Shown piece after piece: positions 7,504-13,522 of a stretch of DNA of 16,108 nucleotides; the stretch's first letter is position 1; every line of letters starts with the position of its first letter. The notes under the pieces were generated by a model. It had not been told where the DNA came from. It made no database searches and saw nothing but the letters and a program-made list of their open reading frames with translations. A program made the position numbers and the translations under genes. The DNA is from Candidatus Microgenomates bacterium (GTDB taxonomy: Bacteria; Patescibacteriota; Microgenomatia; Levybacterales; JACOYD01): NCBI GenBank assembly GCA_016182055.1, contig JACOYD010000049.1:1-16108 (forward strand). Direction: 5' to 3'.

Positions 7504-7508
7504 AACCT

Positions 7509-8288
7509 ATGAAGGCTCTTTTTAAGGCCCAGCATCGGCGGTTTCGCTCTGTTTTTGGAATTTGCCTGATTTTGGCTGTTTTACTCTCCGCCAGCCCGTT
7601 AACCGGTCAGGCGGCCGGCGCCGCGGGAGATAATCAGTCTCCTCTTTTAGCCATAGGTGAGGTATCAATCACCACTCAAAAAACTACCCGGCTTCCCGTA
7701 ACCGGCCCGCTTTCGCAAGGCTTTACCTATTATCATCCGGGCATTGATATTCAAAAAGAGCTTGGTACTGCTGTTTATCCAATTCTGCCGGGGACGGTTG
7801 CCGAGACGGGATTTCAGGCTTACGGATACGGGAATTATGTGGTAGTTGCACACGAAAATAACTATTTTTCCCTTTACAGTCATCTGTCAAAAGTATTGAC
7901 GGGAGAAGGCGCTTCTCTTGCGCAGGATACGCCAATTGGTACTATTGGTGTGACCGGACGCACTACCGGTGCCCACTTGCATCTGGAGGTTTATGAAAAC
8001 GGAATTGCCCAAAATCCATTGCTTATTTTGCCTGACCTCTCTTTCTCCAGCGACAAGGACGCCAAAAAATTTGTGGGCGGACCAAGCACAATTCCTTCCC
8101 AAAAACTTATCCTGCCTATCAGCCAGCAGGCGCCAATTATACTTAACGAAACAAAGAAAATTGATAAAGAGGTAAAAGATAAGCCTTCCCTGGGTATTTG
8201 GTTGCCTTCTTCTTTTACCGGGCCGCAAACCAAAGAAGATAGAGATCACGGAAACGCTCTCGGCGGATTTCCCCATAGCCGGAAATAG
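7509..8288 (+). CDS. Secreted M23 (LytM-type) metallopeptidase
   Basis: A 259-residue peptidoglycan endopeptidase-like protein. A basic N-terminus and hydrophobic stretch (about 14-36, ending near GQAAGAAGD) look like a signal peptide. The M23 domain spans about 60-172, with HPGID (H76, D80), YSHLSK (H125) and HLHLE (H156, H158). H76, D80 and H158 are the zinc ligands and H125/H156 the catalytic histidines of the LytM family, so the active site looks complete. A low-complexity tail of about 85 residues follows. Its last 74 bases overlap the end of the convergent GT39-like gene, and the final residues are probably not conserved. No Shine-Dalgarno is visible: the ATG sits directly behind a terminator-like T-tract, so expression may be conditional. 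It is paired divergently with the PEGA/SH3 protein. Confidence 0.92.
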   Translation: MKALFKAQHRRFRSVFGICLILAVLLSASPLTGQAAGAAGDNQSPLLAIGEVSITTQKTTRLPVTGPLSQGFTYYHPGIDIQKELGTAVYPILPGTVAETGFQAYGYGNYVVVAHENNYFSLYSHLSKVLTGEGASLAQDTPIGTIGVTGRTTGAHLHLEVYENGIAQNPLLILPDLSFSSDKDAKKFVGGPSTIPSQKLILPISQQAPIILNETKKIDKEVKDKPSLGIWLPSSFTGPQTKEDRDHGNALGGFPHSRK

Positions 8289-9540
8289 CTACTCTATTAA
8301 TATCGCCGCTGGCCATAACAAGGAGAGTTTTTTCCGGCGGCAGTTGAGTCAGCACATCTTTTGGGTCAATTAGTGCAGTTCCCACCCAGAAAGGCAAAGG
8401 ACCGCTTGGTGAATAAATCTTCACATTCGTTTGATAATGCTTCAGTTCAAAGTAATGAAGGGCATTGGTGTAGTAATTGATTACCATTTTATCTTTTCCG
8501 TACCTGGCAGAGACAAAACTGGCCACCTCACGAAAGGGCTGCTTTACCGGGCGCTGGAATGAATAGATGTTGATAAGTGCCAATCCTGCTATTATTGTCA
8601 GTACAAGGATAGTTGAGATTTTTTTTAGCGGTGGTGAGGCAAGAAGAAGAGGAATTGCCGCAGTAGAAACGATTAAATATCTATCAAAAAAAAGAGGCCG
8701 GCCAAACTGCGATGCCAGATAAGTCAAAATAGCAGGTAAGAAGAGCCAGAGATAGATAAGAACATCTTTACCTTTTTGAAAGCCTCGAAGCAGTAAAAGC
8801 AAAAGTCCTGCCGACATCACCCATAATTCAACCGGAAGGTTGCTTGAGCCGGCTATAAAATGTGAATAGAGTTTCCATAAGTCATCTGCCTTCGGCCGGG
8901 GTAGCCAAAAATCACCGCCTACCATACTGGTCTGTCCGTAAAGTGAGGGAAGCCAGGGAGCATAAAGGATAAATATTGCAGTCAGGGAGCGGACAAAAGA
9001 CGACTTTAACAAGCCTATTATTAACTTCCACGGCTTTGCTATTTCTTGGCGAATTACCGGCAGAATATTTAGAGAAGAGTATAAGACTTGGACCAAAATA
9101 ATAAAGACAGAGAAATGGTGGGTATAAAGTGCGGCGGTAGTTAAAAGTATGTATAACTTCCAGCGTTTAGTGACAAAAAACCACATTGAGGCGGTGGAGG
9201 TAAGCGCCAGAAGCATATACATCCTGGCTTCAAAGGCATAAATAAAAAGAAAGGGATTAAGAAGGGTGAGAAAAAAAGCAAAAACGCCTGCTCTTTTGCC
9301 AAAAAGTTCTTCTGCCAATTTATGCACCACAAAGGCTAGAAGGACAAAAAGTAACAGTGGGAAACTACGGATAGCAATTTCAGAAGTGCCGAAAATTTGC
9401 ATCCAGAAATGAAGAAGAATGTAATGGAGGGGCGGGGAGGTATCGCGGGCGACAATAGTTACAATATCGGCTAGACTTTTTTGGGCCAGAATTGAGGCAA
9501 AGGCCTCATCACCCCAAAGAGATACCGTCAGCTGGTTCAT
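8215..9540 (-). CDS. GT39-like membrane glycosyltransferase, apparently lacking the first transmembrane helix
   Basis: A 441-residue polytopic GT-C protein. The family signature is right at the N-terminus: SLWGDEAFAS with D11/E12, then DTSPPLHYILLHFW (33-46) and GTSEIAIRSFP. About nine or ten hydrophobic helices follow, and a soluble C-terminal segment from about residue 345 (REVASFVSARYGKDKM). In this family a transmembrane helix normally comes before the DE loop, but here only eight residues do. An in-frame stop at 9559-9561 prevents extension, and groEL ends only 24 bases upstream, so the N-terminus appears lost. The gene follows groEL on the same strand and may be read through from it. 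Substrate unknown; probably envelope glycan or protein O-glycosylation. The 3' end overlaps the M23 gene by 74 bases. Confidence 0.8.
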   Translation of the reverse strand: MNQLTVSLWGDEAFASILAQKSLADIVTIVARDTSPPLHYILLHFWMQIFGTSEIAIRSFPLLLFVLLAFVVHKLAEELFGKRAGVFAFFLTLLNPFLFIYAFEARMYMLLALTSTASMWFFVTKRWKLYILLTTAALYTHHFSVFIILVQVLYSSLNILPVIRQEIAKPWKLIIGLLKSSFVRSLTAIFILYAPWLPSLYGQTSMVGGDFWLPRPKADDLWKLYSHFIAGSSNLPVELWVMSAGLLLLLLRGFQKGKDVLIYLWLFLPAILTYLASQFGRPLFFDRYLIVSTAAIPLLLASPPLKKISTILVLTIIAGLALINIYSFQRPVKQPFREVASFVSARYGKDKMVINYYTNALHYFELKHYQTNVKIYSPSGPLPFWVGTALIDPKDVLTQLPPEKTLLVMASGDINRVAISGYGEIRRERFRDLYLLWFAAR

Positions 9541-9564
9541 ACAACCATGATAGCAGAACTATCT

Positions 9565-11196
9565 TTAGTAGTCCATGCCGCCCATGCCGCCGGGGGGCAT
9601 GGCAGGAGCTTCTTTTTTCTCCGGAAGATCTGTAATTAGTGCTTCAGTAGTTAAAACCATCATACCCACACTGGCGGCGTTTTGCACAGCAGTGCGGGTG
9701 ACTTTGGCCGGATCAACAATGCCGGCTGTTATCATTGAACCAAATTCCAAAGTCATGGCATTAAAGCCAAAGTCGTCTATTTTTGATTCCTCAACTGTTT
9801 TAACCACCCATCCCTCATCAGCTCCGGCGTTTTTAGCAATCCATCTGGTTGGTTCGGAAAGCGCCTGATAGAGAATTTCCACTCCCACCTGCTCATCTTT
9901 ATTAGTAAGTGTTTCCTTAAGTTTGGCCAGGGCTTTTCTGGCCCGAATCAGAGTGACTCCGCCGCCGGGCACAATTCCTTCTTCCAGAGCCGCTTTGGTG
10001 GCGGCCACTGCATCATTAACCCTCTCCTTTTTCTCCTTAAGCTCAATTTCGGTAGCCGCGCCCACATTGATAACCGCCACTCCTCCTGAAAGTTTGGCCA
10101 ATCGTTCCTGCAGTTTTTCTTTGTCAAAATCAGAGTCGCTTTGAGCTATTTCTCTTCTAATTTGGGCAATTCTGCCATTTATATTGGCTTTGTTTCCCTT
10201 GCCGCCGATTATTCTGGTGTTTTCCTTATCAGCCCATACCTTGTCTGCCCGCCCGCAGTCTTCAATGGCCACATTTTCAAACTTTCTTCCCGTATCTTCG
10301 GAAATGACTGTTCCGCCGGTGACAATGGCAATATCTTCCAGCATTTCTTTTCGTCTGTCGCCAAAGCCCGGGGCTTTAACCGCGATGGTATTGAAGGTGC
10401 CGCGCAGTTTGTTTACCACCAAAGTGGCCAAGGCTTCTCCTTCTATTTCATCGGCAATAATCACCAGATTTTTGCTGACTTTGACTAAATTTTCCAGAAA
10501 GGGGAGAAGTTCTTGGATGGAAGAGATTTTTTTATCGGTAATTAAAATGTATGGATCTTCAATTTCCGCTTCCATGCGGTCGGCGTTGGTCACAAAATAG
10601 GGAGAAGCATAGCCTTTATCAAACTCCATTCCCTCTTTATAGTCAATGGAAAATTCCAGACCCTTGCCTTCTTCTACCGTGACAATGCCGTCTTTTCCCA
10701 CTTTGGAAAGAGCTTCGGCAATCAGATTGCCAATCTGCTCGTTTTGGGCGGAAATAGTGGCCACTTTGGCCACATCCTGCTCTTTGACTGTTTTAGCCAG
10801 CTTGCCTACTTCTTTGATGGTTACCTCTACCCCTTTTTCCATGCCGACTTTAAGAATCATCGGATTGGCCCCGGCGGTGACGTTTTTAAAGCCGTTGTTG
10901 ATGATTGATTGAGCCAGCAGAGTGGCGGTAGTAGTTCCGTCTCCGGCCACATCGTTGGTTTTGCTGGCTGCTTCTTTCACCAGCTGGGCTCCCATGTTTT
11001 CAAAGGGGTCCTCCAGCTCAATCTCCTTGGCTACGGAAACACCGTCATGGATCACATTGGGGGCGCCCCATTTTTTATCCAAAGCCACATTTCGGCCTTT
11101 AGGACCCAGGGTCGTGACTACTGCTTTAGCCAAAATATTAACACCTCGTACCAATGATTGTCGTGCTTCTTCGGCAAATTTAATTTGTTTAGCCAT
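9565..11196 (-). CDS. groL: Chaperonin GroEL (Hsp60)
   Basis: A 543-residue 60-kDa chaperonin that forms the ATP-driven double ring in which proteins fold, working with GroES. Seen: TTLGPKGRNV near residue 30, the ATP-site signature GDGTTTAT around 85-92, the family block AAVEEGIVPGGG in the form AALEEGIVPGGGVT near 405, and the glycine/methionine-rich C-terminal tail GGMGGMDY. Length and order are normal. It lies 17 bases downstream of groES on the same strand in the usual groES-groEL order, and is probably transcribed from the CIRCE-controlled promoter before groES. No Shine-Dalgarno is visible upstream of the ATG, where a short repeat sits instead. Confidence 0.99.
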   Translation of the reverse strand: MAKQIKFAEEARQSLVRGVNILAKAVVTTLGPKGRNVALDKKWGAPNVIHDGVSVAKEIELEDPFENMGAQLVKEAASKTNDVAGDGTTTATLLAQSIINNGFKNVTAGANPMILKVGMEKGVEVTIKEVGKLAKTVKEQDVAKVATISAQNEQIGNLIAEALSKVGKDGIVTVEEGKGLEFSIDYKEGMEFDKGYASPYFVTNADRMEAEIEDPYILITDKKISSIQELLPFLENLVKVSKNLVIIADEIEGEALATLVVNKLRGTFNTIAVKAPGFGDRRKEMLEDIAIVTGGTVISEDTGRKFENVAIEDCGRADKVWADKENTRIIGGKGNKANINGRIAQIRREIAQSDSDFDKEKLQERLAKLSGGVAVINVGAATEIELKEKKERVNDAVAATKAALEEGIVPGGGVTLIRARKALAKLKETLTNKDEQVGVEILYQALSEPTRWIAKNAGADEGWVVKTVEESKIDDFGFNAMTLEFGSMITAGIVDPAKVTRTAVQNAASVGMMVLTTEALITDLPEKKEAPAMPPGGMGGMDY

Positions 11197-11201
11197 ATAT
11201 C

Positions 11202-11231
11202 AGCGTCTAGCAATTAGCGTCTAGCGTTTAG
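11202..11231. repeat. Short direct repeats at the groES-groEL junction
   Basis: AGCGTCTAGC occurs at 11202-11211 and 11216-11225 (14-base offset), with a related AGCGTTTAG at 11223-11231. The repeats cover the last codons and stop of groES and the leader of groEL. They look like a small tandem duplication and leave groEL with no ribosome binding site. Confidence 0.5.
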
Positions 11232-11576
11232 TTTTTTACTCATTTCTAATACCTCTTCATATGCGTTCTTTTTATCTTCTTCTACTACCGCAAGGATGTC
11301 TTTTTGTTCCACCATGGTCCATTCCTCGCCTTCCACTTTTACCTCGTTGCCGCCCCATTTTTTGTACATAACTTTTTGTCCGATCTTAACCACCATGGGA
11401 ATAGTTTTACCGTCATCGTTTACTGCTCCCGGACCTACCGCCATCACCACTCCCACCTGCGGTTTTTCTTTGGCAGAGTCGGGCAGGATAATACCGCTGG
11501 GAGTTTTTTCTTCCGCCTCAAGCGGTTTGATTAAAACATTATCAAATAGCGGTTTGACGGTTTTGGTCTTAGTCAT
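11214..11576 (-). CDS. groS: Co-chaperonin GroES (Hsp10) with C-terminal extension
   Basis: The heptameric lid of GroEL. Seen: KPLFDNVLIKPLE at the N-terminus, the mobile loop region EEKTPSGIILPDSAKEKPQ that contacts GroEL, then GPGA and the KVMYKKWGGNEVKVEGEEW barrel strands, ending in DILAV. The protein continues about 20 residues past the usual end with a charged, probably helical tail (EEDKKNAYEEVLEMSKKLNARR region), giving 120 residues against about 95-100 usual. I chose the ATG at 11576; a TTG at 11585 in frame would add three residues. Neither has a clear Shine-Dalgarno. It is preceded by a near-consensus promoter and a CIRCE element, so heat-shock control by HrcA is likely, though hrcA is not in this window. 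Confidence 0.97.
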   Translation of the reverse strand: MTKTKTVKPLFDNVLIKPLEAEEKTPSGIILPDSAKEKPQVGVVMAVGPGAVNDDGKTIPMVVKIGQKVMYKKWGGNEVKVEGEEWTMVEQKDILAVVEEDKKNAYEEVLEMSKKLNARR

Positions 11577-11589
11577 TTTTTTCAAAAAA

Positions 11590-11616
11590 ATATCACTTGC
11601 GTGACTTGAGTGCTAA
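11590..11616. promoter_or_regulatory. CIRCE operator (HrcA site), one half degenerate
   Basis: CIRCE consensus is TTAGCACTC-N9-GAGTGCTAA. On the plus strand the right half GAGTGCTAA (11608-11616) is perfect, the spacer is exactly 9, and the left half ATATCACTT (11590-11598) matches 6 of 9. It abuts the -10 box of the groES promoter and covers the expected transcription start, as is typical for HrcA repression of groESL. Confidence 0.85.
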
Positions 11617-11644
11617 ATATAGCAAAAGAAAAAGCTCTTGTCAA
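11616..11644 (-). promoter_or_regulatory. groES-groEL promoter
   Basis: On the minus strand: a perfect -35 box TTGACA (11644-11639), a 17-bp spacer and a -10 box TATATT (11621-11616), 5 of 6 to consensus. Predicted start near 11609, inside the CIRCE operator. The -35 hexamer lies in the loop side of the preceding terminator hairpin and the spacer is that terminator's T-tract. Confidence 0.85.
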
Positions 11645-11648
11645 GAGC
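11624..11648 (-). terminator. Intrinsic terminator of the RDD-sppA operon, overlapping the groES promoter
   Basis: On the minus strand GCTCTTGACAAGAGC (11648-11634) is a perfect palindrome, giving a 5-bp stem with a 5-base loop in RNA, followed by TTTTTCTTTT (11633-11624). It lies ten bases past the stop of the sppA reading frame (11659), as expected for the terminator of that operon. Confidence 0.65.
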
Positions 11649-11658
11649 CTATAGTTAC

Positions 11659-11913
11659 TTATGGAGTATATAGATAGAGTACTTTTATTCCCGGTTGGCT
11701 GTTAAGGTAATTTTGAAAGTTAGGCAAAAGAGAAAAGTTAAATTTTCCGCCGATACTTCCCAAAAGTGAATCCAGAAAATTTGGCCGGCCAAACTCCACC
11801 ACCGAGGCCTCTTCCAAACCGGCTAGATTTTTGGCGGCGGCAATGGCATCTTCCAGCGTGCCTATGCTATCGATTAAATTTAATTCTACCGCCTGTTTGG
11901 CGCTGTATATTCT
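11659..11913 (-). pseudogene. sppA: Out-of-frame C-terminal segment of SppA
   Basis: Translating the minus strand from 11913 to the TAA at 11661-11659 gives 84 residues that begin RIYSAKQAVELNLIDSIGT and continue with LEDAIAAAKNLAGLEE, then a hydrophobic/aromatic tail ending KVLYLYTP. This is the usual C-terminal end of SppA-type S49 peptidases (the GRIYSAxQAxxLGLID region). It is in a different frame from the upstream catalytic part, which runs into a stop at 11886. Between EDQV (end of homology upstream) and RIYS the family usually has about six residues; here only two bases lie between the codons. This suggests a net loss of about 16 bases, which shifts the frame. Confidence 0.8.
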
Positions 11914-12710
11914 GGCACCTGATCTTCGGGCAGTTTTCTGCCCGTTACCACCGCCTCGACAAAGTTGTCATAGGTATCAGCAATGATGCTTTGGATGATG
12001 GCTTTTTCCTCATCAGTCGGGTCTCGAAATTCGCTAATAATATCTTTGTGCGCGCCGCTTTTATAAACAATATTTTTTACCCCATACTTTTCGGCAATAT
12101 CCTTAAAGTTCAAATAGGAAATAATCACGCCTATGCTGCCGGTAATAGTTGATGGATTGGTAACTATTTGATCGGCAGCCATGGAAATGTAGTAGGCCCC
12201 CGATGCGGCAGTATCGGAAAAATAGGCAACAACTTTTTTACCTGATTTTTTCTTGAAGCTCAAAAGATCCCGATAAATTTCCTCCGATGCCACCGCCGAA
12301 CCCCCGGGGCTGTTGACCCGCAAAAGCAAAACCTTAACTTTTTCATCTTTTTCTATTTTCCGCAAAATTTTTTTTACCTCTCTGGCAGATGTTTCGCCTT
12401 CGGAGATCGTGTTAAATCCCTTTTGGGAGGCTGTCTCCACAATTATCCCGTCCACATTAACTAGGGCAATTTTATCCTTACCGGAACCGGAAATTACCGT
12501 TTCTTCTTTATCAGTCTTTCCTATGGAATTGATAAAATTATAAAAAGCAGACATAGGCAAGATGACAAAAGCCACCACCAAAACTACAGTAATAATTGTG
12601 CCTTTATGACGAGCCAGGAAGGATTTTTTGGGAAGATTAAGCGGGGTGCCGCAAGCATGGCAGAAATTGGCTCCGGTGGTATTTACCTGATGACATTTCG
12701 GACATTTCAT
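11886..12710 (-). CDS. sppA: SppA-type S49 signal peptide peptidase with N-terminal zinc ribbon, frameshifted before its C-terminus
   Basis: S49 peptidases degrade leftover signal peptides and membrane peptides with a Ser-Lys dyad. In the 274 residues in this frame: a zinc ribbon with C3, C6, C17, C20; a transmembrane segment (about 37-59); the S49 fold from IALVNVDGII; LLLRVNSPGGSAVAS (128-142); the nucleophile region AASGAYY with S170; STITGSIGV (187-195); and the probable general base K222 in SGAHKD. The dyad is thus intact. Homology stops at LPEDQV (260-265), after which nine unrelated residues lead to a stop; the real C-terminus continues in another frame down to 11659. As it stands the product would lack about 84 residues. 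It could be a recent pseudogene, a sequencing or assembly error, or a truncated active enzyme. It lies nine bases after the RDD gene. Confidence 0.9.
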   Translation of the reverse strand: MKCPKCHQVNTTGANFCHACGTPLNLPKKSFLARHKGTIITVVLVVAFVILPMSAFYNFINSIGKTDKEETVISGSGKDKIALVNVDGIIVETASQKGFNTISEGETSAREVKKILRKIEKDEKVKVLLLRVNSPGGSAVASEEIYRDLLSFKKKSGKKVVAYFSDTAASGAYYISMAADQIVTNPSTITGSIGVIISYLNFKDIAEKYGVKNIVYKSGAHKDIISEFRDPTDEEKAIIQSIIADTYDNFVEAVVTGRKLPEDQVPEYTAPNRR

Positions 12711-12719
12711 ATAGGCAGT

Positions 12720-13283
12720 TTACTTTTTAACCACCAGCGTTCCTGCTATTATATCGTGAAGAGCCTGTTTTTTCTGGGTAAAGGCGGTCATGATGTAGCC
12801 GATAAGAAGAATTAAGGTAGAAATTATTTTGGCAAAGTAGCGGCCGGTGGCCCGGGCGAAAGAAATTCTGTTGCCGTTGACATCGGTTACTTTAATTCCC
12901 AGAGCCATTTTGCCAATGGTGGCCTGATTTGAAGAGCTTTCCATCAGCGCAAAATAGAGCCAGGCGACTATAACTGATAAGATATTAATCAGTATGTCTG
13001 CGGTTTTAGTAGAGCCTCCCACAGCCAGTCCAATGACAAGTCCCATTACTCCTCCAACAGCCGCTCCGATAATATTGTCAAGAAGAAACGCCGCAAATCT
13101 TTTCCAAAACCCGGCGTAGATAGTACTTACCGCTACCGTTGGCGCTGGTGTTTGAAGGGGAGTTGGAACTGGTCCCTGTTGAGTTGGGGCTGGTGTTGGC
13201 GCTGGAACAACAAGAGGAGAACCGCAGCTAATGCAAAATTGAGAACTAGGACTGTTTGGCTGATTGCATTTAGGGCAATTCAT
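12720..13283 (-). CDS. RDD-family membrane protein with N-terminal zinc ribbon
   Basis: A 187-residue protein. The N-terminal zinc ribbon has C3, C6, C17, C20. A proline/threonine-rich linker follows (about 25-50), then an RDD domain: GFWKRFAAFLLDN (58-70) with the conserved R and D, two or three hydrophobic helices (about 68-90, 97-114, 152-168), GKMALGIKVTD (124-134), and the end motif KKQALHDIIAGTLVV. RDD proteins are small membrane proteins of mostly unknown role, some tied to ion transport. The ribbon has the same cysteine spacing as that of the SppA encoded next to it, which suggests a shared partner or a duplicated domain. Start ATG at 13283, with AAAGG about ten bases upstream. First gene of the operon with sppA. 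Confidence 0.9.
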   Translation of the reverse strand: MNCPKCNQPNSPSSQFCISCGSPLVVPAPTPAPTQQGPVPTPLQTPAPTVAVSTIYAGFWKRFAAFLLDNIIGAAVGGVMGLVIGLAVGGSTKTADILINILSVIVAWLYFALMESSSNQATIGKMALGIKVTDVNGNRISFARATGRYFAKIISTLILLIGYIMTAFTQKKQALHDIIAGTLVVKK

Positions 13284-13300
13284 TTGTGAACCTTTTTTTC

Positions 13301-13329
13301 AGTGTGGCAGTTTTGTGAATACTTGTCAA
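13301..13329 (-). promoter_or_regulatory. Probable promoter of the RDD-sppA operon
   Basis: On the minus strand a perfect -35 TTGACA (13329-13324), a 17-bp spacer and a weak -10 CACACT (13306-13301). The position, just upstream of the RDD gene start at 13283, is right, but the poor -10 box lowers confidence. Confidence 0.4.
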
Positions 13330-13344
13330 GGGGCTTAATACCTC

Positions 13345-13374
13345 TTGCATTTAGTAAGTTATTTGTTCTAAGAT
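13345..13374 (+). promoter_or_regulatory. Possible promoter for the structured leader and small proline-rich ORF
   Basis: TTGCAT (13345-13350), 18-bp spacer, TAAGAT (13369-13374). The matches are modest. The predicted start, near 13381, would place the folded element at 13394 at the very 5' end of the transcript. Confidence 0.3.
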
Positions 13375-13393
13375 GGAAGCAGATAGGAATTAT

Positions 13394-13464
13394 GTCCGCC
13401 TGAACTTACCGTTCGCCTTTTCACTACTATTCGTAGACGGCTCACGGAGCGTTCTTAGGCGGAC
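13394..13464 (+). promoter_or_regulatory. Highly structured 71-nt leader element
   Basis: The sequence can fold along its whole length into one interrupted hairpin: GTCCGCCT (13394-13401) with AGGCGGAC (13457-13464); GAAC (13402-13405) with GTTC (13451-13454); CCGT (13409-13412) with ACGG (13444-13447); GCC (13415-13417) with GGC (13439-13441); and a terminal hairpin CTAC (13424-13427) with GTAG (13433-13436) around loop TATTC. No T-tract follows. It could be a cis-regulatory leader, a small RNA or a dispersed palindromic repeat; I match it to no known riboswitch. Confidence 0.55.
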
Positions 13465-13467
13465 TTA

Positions 13468-13517
13468 AGAAACAGTAAATTCATTAGATTCATTAACTGT
13501 TTCTAAAGGGGGTGATT
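13468..13517 (+). promoter_or_regulatory. Leader hairpin with direct-repeat loop, followed by a near-perfect Shine-Dalgarno
   Basis: A perfect 9-bp stem AGAAACAGT (13468-13476) / ACTGTTTCT (13496-13504) encloses a 19-nt loop containing two copies of ATTCATTA (13479-13486 and 13488-13495). Right after the stem comes AAAGGGGGTGAT (13505-13516), 11 of 12 bases of the ideal AAAGGAGGTGAT, at proper distance from the ATG at 13523. The stem may hold the ribosome binding site open, or a competing fold may hide it. Confidence 0.65.
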
Positions 13518-13522
13518 ATTTA

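Noticed and set aside
7665..8276. Minus-strand ORFs within the M23 peptidase gene
   Set aside because: The plus strand encodes a complete M23 active site here; the reverse frames show no recognisable domain.
9575..11604. Several long plus-strand ORFs opposite groEL and groES
   Set aside because: They are antisense shadows of two highly conserved genes, with low-complexity Ser/Pro/Val-rich translations and no start signals.
11766..12152. A 128-residue plus-strand ORF opposite the end of sppA
   Set aside because: It is antisense to the SppA frameshift region and matches no pattern, whereas both sppA frames show clear family motifs.
13394..13464. Intrinsic terminator
   Set aside because: The hairpin has no T-tract on either strand and is followed by further leader and a ribosome binding site.
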